From NCBI RefSeq assembly GCF_001723175.1, contig NC_064651.1, positions 744,001-808,000 on the forward strand: a DNA stretch of 64,000 nt, given 5' to 3'. Made by a program: the position numbers and the translations under genes. Below the pieces are notes generated by a model. That model made no database searches. It worked only from the letters and a program-made list of their open reading frames with translations, and was not told the origin of the DNA. The stretch is from Penicillium oxalicum (taxonomy: Eukaryota > Ascomycota > Eurotiomycetes > Eurotiales > Aspergillaceae). This document shows positions 58,424-64,000 of the stretch, in pieces (position 1 is the first letter of the stretch; every line of letters starts with the position of its first letter).

Positions 58424-59339
58424 TGTGAGGAGCGGGGTTGACCTTGGCATAACCATCTAGCAGGGTAGATGTCTCGATCAATTAAGAAAGAGACGTTATC
58501 AATCGTTGTACTTCTGTGTAATCTGCCCATGACTCTGCCCCGTCTTCAGGGGACTCCAATCTGGTGAAGCCCAAGCGATAGAAATGTCAAACAGTCTACC
58601 TGGACCCGAGTAGGGGGGGGTCATCTTGACCTATGAACCTACAAACTATCGCAACCAATACTACCTACTCCAAAAAACACCCGCTATTCCTCCTAAAAAA
58701 ATACTGATGTACTGAGCAGTTCCTGACACAACCCCATCCGCCCAATTTCGATATCTGATTACATGGTAATCTCCACACCCAGACTAAAGCCTCTATCCGA
58801 ATGTATTCCGAAAAATCCATGATAGCTTCTCAAACATTCAAGGTTGCTTTCTACCTCACTTTAGCAAATTGGGGACACCAAAGGCATGGTCTCTAAAACG
58901 GAACGAGTTGATCTAGTTAGATGATGGCGCTCTCCACTCGGGGTTTGCTTTTCGTCTAGAGACTATATAACTACTTCTTCTGTCGCATGTCTGTCACTTT
59001 CTTCTGTTAAAAAAATATATATATTCTCAGTCCAAAGTCTCAGAAATTCCTGCCAGCAGCCAATTAAATGAAGAAAAAGATCAAAGGCTCAATCTCAGTG
59101 ACAGACTGTTCACTACCAAGGACGCATACAACCAGGGATACTTTCATATACTTCGGCATCGGGGATGCCGAGTAATATCACGTGACAATTATGTCATCTC
59201 CCGATTTTCTTCCCAGGCGTTTCCGACATTTTGTCGCGTCTGCGCTTCGAGACTCCCTTCTCTAGTCCGACAAGTAATCTTTTATTTTTTTTTTCTCTTC
59301 TCCATTTTCGCACGCAATATAAATTGACCCTTTGACAAT
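58424..59339. other. Intergenic, upstream of CYC3
   Basis: No gene recognised. A TATA-like box lies at 58974-58980. AT-rich tract near 59010-59022. Proximal part is CT-rich, as in many leaders. Confidence 0.5.
58974..58980 (+). promoter_or_regulatory. TATA-like box upstream of CYC3
   Basis: TATATAA about 360 bp before the start codon, in an otherwise mixed region. Motif evidence only. Confidence 0.25.
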
Positions 59340-60612
59340 ATGGGTTGGTTTTGGGCGGATTCACAGTCAAAGGTGCCTGCTCCGCCGCACCCAACGACGC
59401 CTGGCGCGGCGATTCCAGTATGTTTCTTCCCTCCAACCGTTCTTCTTTTTTTTCCTGAATGGAAAACGAGACCGAAAAGATGGTTGTTGTTTTTTTTAAA
59501 AAAAAAAAGATGAAAAAAATGAAAAAAAGCCCCCAGGAGAAAGAAAGATAACTGACCTCTTTGATTGCAAATAGCCTGGATGTCCCATGCACGAGTCTGG
59601 CTCATCGCCCGCCGTTCCACCTGCTGTAGTCACCCAAAATGCCGCCGAACCTCCCAGTAACTGTCCCATGCACAAGGCAAAGGACTCGCCTTTCGCTGCA
59701 GTCACTGGCGCAAAGCCCTCGTCCAACTCACCCGCTCCGTCGGAGCCCGCTGCTCCCCAACAGTCCACCCTGTCCAAATTGAACCCGCTGAACTACATGT
59801 TCGCTTCCATCTCGCAGGAGCGTGCGCCCCAGCAGACCGTAGATCTCTCGGTCGATCGAGAGACTTCGTCTATCCCGCGAGGAGATTCCCAGGGTAATTG
59901 GGAGTATCCCTCTGCGCAACAGATGTACAATGCCATGCTGCGCAAGGGGTACACCGATACGCCCCAGGATGCCGTCGAGTCCATGGTTGCAGTGCACAAC
60001 TTCTTGAACGAAGGTGCATGGAACGAGATTGTGGGCTGGGAACGCACCTTCGCCAAGGGTCTTGGAGCAGGATGGGAGCGATGCCGACGCGGCGAGGAGA
60101 ATCTGGGATATCAGCTCATGAAGGAGGAAATGACGGGGCAAATCGATCAGGCGAGCGAGCCTCGATTGATCCGTTTCCAGGGTCGACCAAAGGAGTTGAC
60201 TCCTAAGGCTCGTATTCTTCAGACCCTGGGATGGGTATATCCATCCAAGTTTGAGTGAGTCCTCCGTGTTTGACAGGTGTTGCAATGATTAGAAAGTTGT
60301 TGTCACATCGATAGATACTGACTAGACTGTCTTTTTTTTTCCGTTCCATTTAGGACCACTCCTCCCTTCGACCGCCACGACTGGTTCGTTCAGCGTCAGA
60401 CTCCCTCCGGTCCCAAGGAGGTTCGCTACGTGATCGATTACTATTCGGGTGACCCTGAGCCCAGTGGCCAGCCCGTCTTCTACCTTGATATTCGTCCTGC
60501 CCTCGACTCTCCCACCGCTGCGGTGGAGCGACTGATGCGATGGGGAGGCGACGTCTGGTGGCGAGCCAGTGGCGGTGCCGCTCGTGAACCTGGTCCCAGT
60601 CATGGCCATTGA
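59340..60612 (+). CDS. CYC3: Holocytochrome c synthase (cytochrome c heme lyase)
   Basis: Attaches heme covalently to apocytochrome c in the mitochondrial intermembrane space. Exons 59340-59417, 59575-60254 and 60354-60612 give 338 residues. Two heme-binding CPMH motifs lie at Cys29 and Cys56. The catalytic domain has LNPLNYMF, [13 protein letters not shown] sequence, [18 protein letters not shown], the heme-ligand region [35 protein letters not shown], then [22 protein letters not shown] and [22 protein letters not shown]. The first exon (MGWFWADSQ...) sits 157 nt upstream behind a poly-T/poly-A-containing intron. Fungi have either one dual enzyme or separate lyases for cytochromes c and c1; this sequence alone does not show which. 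Confidence 0.93.
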
Positions 60613-61016
60613 AATAAAAAAAAATACCCCCATCACCATCAGACCGGCCGTAAAGGCCAGTTCCAGTTTCTCCACTCAATCCGTTGTACAGTTTATAGAC
60701 ATGGCCCGGGCGTTATGTTGTGTGTGTGCTCTCTTCTATTGGGTTCTCAAGTTCTTCTGCCTTGCCGGTTTGTTTTGCATCACCATCTGTTTTTGCCCTT
60801 TCCCTCTAATGCATGTATATTTTACGATGATAATGGTGAAAAAAACGGACCAAGTTTGTGTGAATACGATCTGTCTTAATACCCAGCAAAGTGATCTTTT
60901 CCATGTCCAATATTAAGTCATCTGTTGTACATTTGGCATTATCTTGAATGTCTCTCAGTCGCCACACTCGGCCCCACTGAATCTGTCGTATCCGGCAACA
61001 ATCGTCGACGTTGGAA
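60613..61016. other. Intergenic, convergent 3' ends
   Basis: 404 bp between CYC3 and the MCP2-like gene. T-rich, with TATTTTACGATG and AATACGATC segments that could serve 3'-end formation. No gene recognised. Confidence 0.5.
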
Positions 61017-63203
61017 TCATATATTCGGAGAAAGCAGGTCGTACTTGACGCATCGTTCCACACTTTCGATGCTGGCCTGCAGTAAACCGCGAGCCTCCAA
61101 ACCGACCCACACCCGAAGCATCGAAGTGTCACCCGATCGCACAGTCTGCAAGAAAGTCGAGCCCGTGCCCAGTTGTCGAAGAATGGGGAGTGAGCTGTGC
61201 GAATGGAAAGAAAATGTAATCAGCCTCGGTGTTGCACAGGACACACGGTACATCTTCTCAGCGAACGTGCGACTTACCTCTTGAATAAATCAAGATCGGG
61301 ATTCAGGCTCCGCCCGATTCCTTCGAGAAGAAGACAGGAGATGACCACGTTGACAAAGTCACCCTCGAATCGAACGTGATGGCCCCGGACCATGGTGAGG
61401 ACTTCACTCAGGACGTCACCAATCTTAATGTTGCCCAGGGCAAATGTGCGCGACTTGATACTGAGCACGAGATGCTGCATCTTCAGCGCAAACACCTCTG
61501 GGTCGAGCACTTCATGCGGCGTACGGCATCGCTCAACCATTAGCTGACCAGCTCGGTAGCCGTCAAACTCGGCGATTGCTCGGAAAAGATCCAAGAAGTT
61601 TCGTCGGTTCAGGTCGTTCAATTGGGTGACAAGGCCCGTGTCGATAAAGATCAACTGAGGCCGATACCCTTCATCATTCAGTTGAGCGAGGGCAGACTCC
61701 CATTCGGACTTGTCTCCGAGATGCGGTCGCAATCGCTCCAGCACTGCATCGGTGACGTCGACCTCGGCGCGGGTTGGAGCTTTGGTGGCCCGGGACTTTT
61801 TCCGCAAGGAGAGGTCGAGTTCACTGGGCTTGTAGAAGCGGACCATGATATTCCCGGGGTGGAGGTCAGCGTGGACAAAGTTGTCAATCAAGAGCATATG
61901 CAGAAAGGCATCCAGCCCTTCATTGGCAATCTCATGTTGGAAGACACCGCCACCAATATCCAGGAAAGTCGCCAAGGGAATTCCCTGCGCAAACTCCTCC
62001 ACCAGCACTTCGCGTGTAGTGTAGTCCAGGTAGGGATATGGGAACCAGGCCGTGGTTCGCATCTTGAACTTGTCACGGAATATGACCAGATTCGTCCCCT
62101 CGATTCGCATATCCAGTTGAAGTTTCATCATTTCCCCGAATTGCTTCACCTCATCGGGGAATGACAGCCAATGCATAGTAGGAATGGCGTTGATCAAAGA
62201 TGCAAAGAAGCCCATGATGCGCAGGTCTCGGTGAATCATCTTTTCGACCCGGGGATGCAAAACTTTGATAGCGACGTAAGATGACGGGACCCGTTGCGGT
62301 GAGCTCTTGACCAACACATCCACATTCTTGCGCATCTTCTCGCCCAAAGTGCTGGGGACTTGTTCGAGTTCTTGTTCACTCGTGGCCAAGTCTGGCTTGA
62401 GCTTCGCTTTGTAGACTTGAGCGATTGCACCAACACCGAGAGGTTCCTCGTGGAATTCCTCGAAGATGTCTTCCCATCGTCTGCCGTTGAACGCCTTGCG
62501 AATAGTTCGTTTTGTATCCGCCAGTGAGTGAGCCGGGGCATTAGAGTGAAGTGAAGACATGATGTTGCACATCTCTGGTGGGAAGATATCGGTCCGGGAA
62601 GCCGCCCATTGTCCAAGCTAGACCCGTTCAATTTCAGTATGTTGAAAACTTCGAATACAGATGGAAAATGAGCCGAGAGGCTCATGCACAACTCACTTTG
62701 ATAAATGCGGGGCCAGCACGCTCCATCGCCTTGACCAGGAATCGGTACCACCACAATGTGCCCGTCTGTGCATTGCTCTTGCCATCGATTTTTCGACCAA
62801 TCCAGATCACAGGAACCGTTATCACTACAGGCACAAAGATCACCGCCAGGTGCAGAAAACGGAATCCCGTCGCAATCGGATCATAGACGTAGTAGTACCA
62901 GAACACGCGTATTGACTGGAAGAGTCTTCTCAACCCTCTTGCATCTTTGGGCACTTGCTTCCGAATCTCTTCTCGAGAAGCTTCGAGCATCTGCATCTCC
63001 GTCGTCACCTCATCTCCCTCCGACTCTTCTGCGAGCTTGAGGAACGCGCCGGGTGTGAGGGTGGCCATCATCAGGGCGCCGATGACCGGCGCCCTGCGAG
63101 GCATGCGTCTGGTCGGGGGACGCCATGGCTTGAGAAATATTTGCCTTGGGATATGTGTAAAGGTGCGCCGTAAACAGAGCCGGCCTAATAGGACGGCCCT
63201 CAT
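61017..63203 (-). CDS. ABC1/ADCK (UbiB) family mitochondrial kinase-like protein, MCP2-like
   Basis: Atypical kinase-like protein of mitochondria; yeast relatives act in lipid and coenzyme Q homeostasis. Exons 63203-62697, 62617-61278 and 61194-61017 give 674 residues. An Arg-rich N-terminus (MRAVLLGRLCLRRTFTHIPRQ) fits mitochondrial import, and a membrane helix is near residues 118-135 (LHLAVIFVPVVITVPVIWI). The family hallmark KxGQ is Lys169-Gln172, split by the first intron. The alanine-type nucleotide loop is VGAIAQVY near residue 233. AIKVLHP follows, then HADLHPGNI at 418-426 and the metal-binding Asp495 in FIDTGLV (DTG replacing DFG). The last exon adds LPILRQLGTGSTFLQT and VKYDLLSPNI. 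An upstream in-frame ATG at 63296 would add 31 residues; the shorter start is preferred, with moderate confidence. Which ABC1 subgroup it belongs to needs a tree. Confidence 0.88.
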
Positions 63204-63692
63204 GATCGGTCGTGATGCATGAGAAGAGTGAAAGCGACTGGCACACGCGATAACAGGCCGATAACCCACAAGCACGTGTTGCGACGTCATCGGCATCGGC
63301 TGGGCCGAGGAAGCATTGATTGGCTGATCAACTCCGATTGGGCAGACGGTCCACTACGGCTAAGGCGAGTGGGCGTTTCTAAGAAACTGACCAAGCGGCA
63401 TGCAACAAGACATGAGTGGAAATCGGACAGTGGATAGACATCAAATCATCCTGACGTGCAAATTACAAAGATTCTCAACTGTGCTGCAAGATATGTTGAG
63501 CTCGATCGATGGACTTGGTAGCTTAATAGACCTATGTACACGCTTAGATTAAGTTATAAGGACGTGGAGAGAGGGGGAGAAGAAAAAGGGAAGATTTCCA
63601 TGTCCAAACGGAAGGAGAGGTGCTGGAGCTGGGTTGAATCCACAGTCGAAAAGAAAGAAAAATACCCACAGTCTTGAGGAACTAGGAACTAT
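63204..63692. other. Intergenic, upstream of the MCP2-like gene
   Basis: About 490 bp containing the MCP2-like promoter and the 3' flank of the next minus-strand gene. No gene recognised. Confidence 0.5.
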
Positions 63693-64000
63693 TTACTCAG
63701 GCAGAAAATCGTCAGAGAAAGTGATCGGGCGCATTGGCGCAGAAGCCAAGTCTTCCCATCGAGGGCGCCGCATTCCAGACATGCCGATCATCCCTTTTTC
63801 CGTCTTCCCACATGAGAGCCCTTTCTGGTTCCGGAAGCTTCGTTGCTTGCAAAGAAGCAGTGCGCCCAGCAAATCCTTTGCCGATTGTGAGATCCGGATC
63901 GCCTTCCAGCCTTGAAAGATGGCTTTGCTCATGTTTGGTGGAGAGATCCGCCGTCCCGAAAACGGGACCGAGATTACCGGGAACAACCAGGTTGGTTAAG
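63693..64000 (-). CDS. Possible 3' exon of an unidentified minus-strand gene, cut by the window edge
   Basis: A minus-strand frame enters from the right edge and stops at 63693. Its end reads RRPRWEDLASAPMRPITFSDDFL. A second minus-strand frame over the same bases is also open for over 90 codons, so the true frame is uncertain. I do not recognise either product. No start codon can be assigned because the 5' part lies outside. Confidence 0.3.

Overview
The window is nuclear DNA of a filamentous ascomycete. The signs are short introns (mostly 46-150 nt) with GTATGT/GTAAGT donors and pyrimidine-AG acceptors, compact genes on both strands, and protein families typical of Pezizomycotina. Residue-level resemblance points to Eurotiales (Aspergillus/Penicillium type). 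This is inference; no marker fixes the species. I see no bacterial-style operons, rRNA, tRNA, CRISPR array or intact transposon. Gene models were spliced by hand and checked for reading-frame continuity. Exon coordinates are given in each entry.

Layout. 1-12.8 kb is dense housekeeping: a complex I 21 kDa subunit (cut by the window start), the replication-fork protein CSM3, the Ran exchange factor RCC1, an unusual zinc finger-RIB7 riboflavin fusion, the nucleoporin NIC96 and the cytochrome oxidase assembly factor COX16. 12.8-33.3 kb holds a rhodanese/tyrosine-phosphatase protein, an F-box protein, EMC10, an FGGY kinase, a VNX1-type vacuolar cation/proton exchanger and the proteasome ATPase RPT6. 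A gene-poor stretch of about 6 kb (33.3-39.4 kb) follows. 39.4-49.9 kb carries an F-box protein with a cysteine-rich tail, a UFD1/zinc-finger/AZUL protein, a YIP1-family Golgi protein with an apparent frameshift, SAM50 and UBC6. 50-58.4 kb looks more accessory: a fungal transcription-factor-domain gene with an apparent frameshift, a 2.4 kb gap and a secreted DUF5703-like glycosidase. The end carries cytochrome c heme lyase CYC3, an ABC1/UbiB-type mitochondrial kinase-like protein (MCP2-like) and the edge of an unidentified gene.

Themes. Several genes serve mitochondria (complex I subunit, COX16, SAM50, CYC3, MCP2-like) and several serve ubiquitin/proteasome/ERAD functions (RPT6, UBC6, two F-box proteins, UFD1-like, EMC10). 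They are not arranged as a cluster and I infer no co-regulation. I found no convincing new multi-gene system. The points most worth a second look are the zinc finger-RIB7 fusion with a possible internal RIB7 start, two genes that each need one base removed to restore a conserved frame, a near-perfect duplicated acidic motif in CSM3, FG repeats on NIC96, and a long pyrimidine-rich last intron in the phosphatase gene that stays open if retained.
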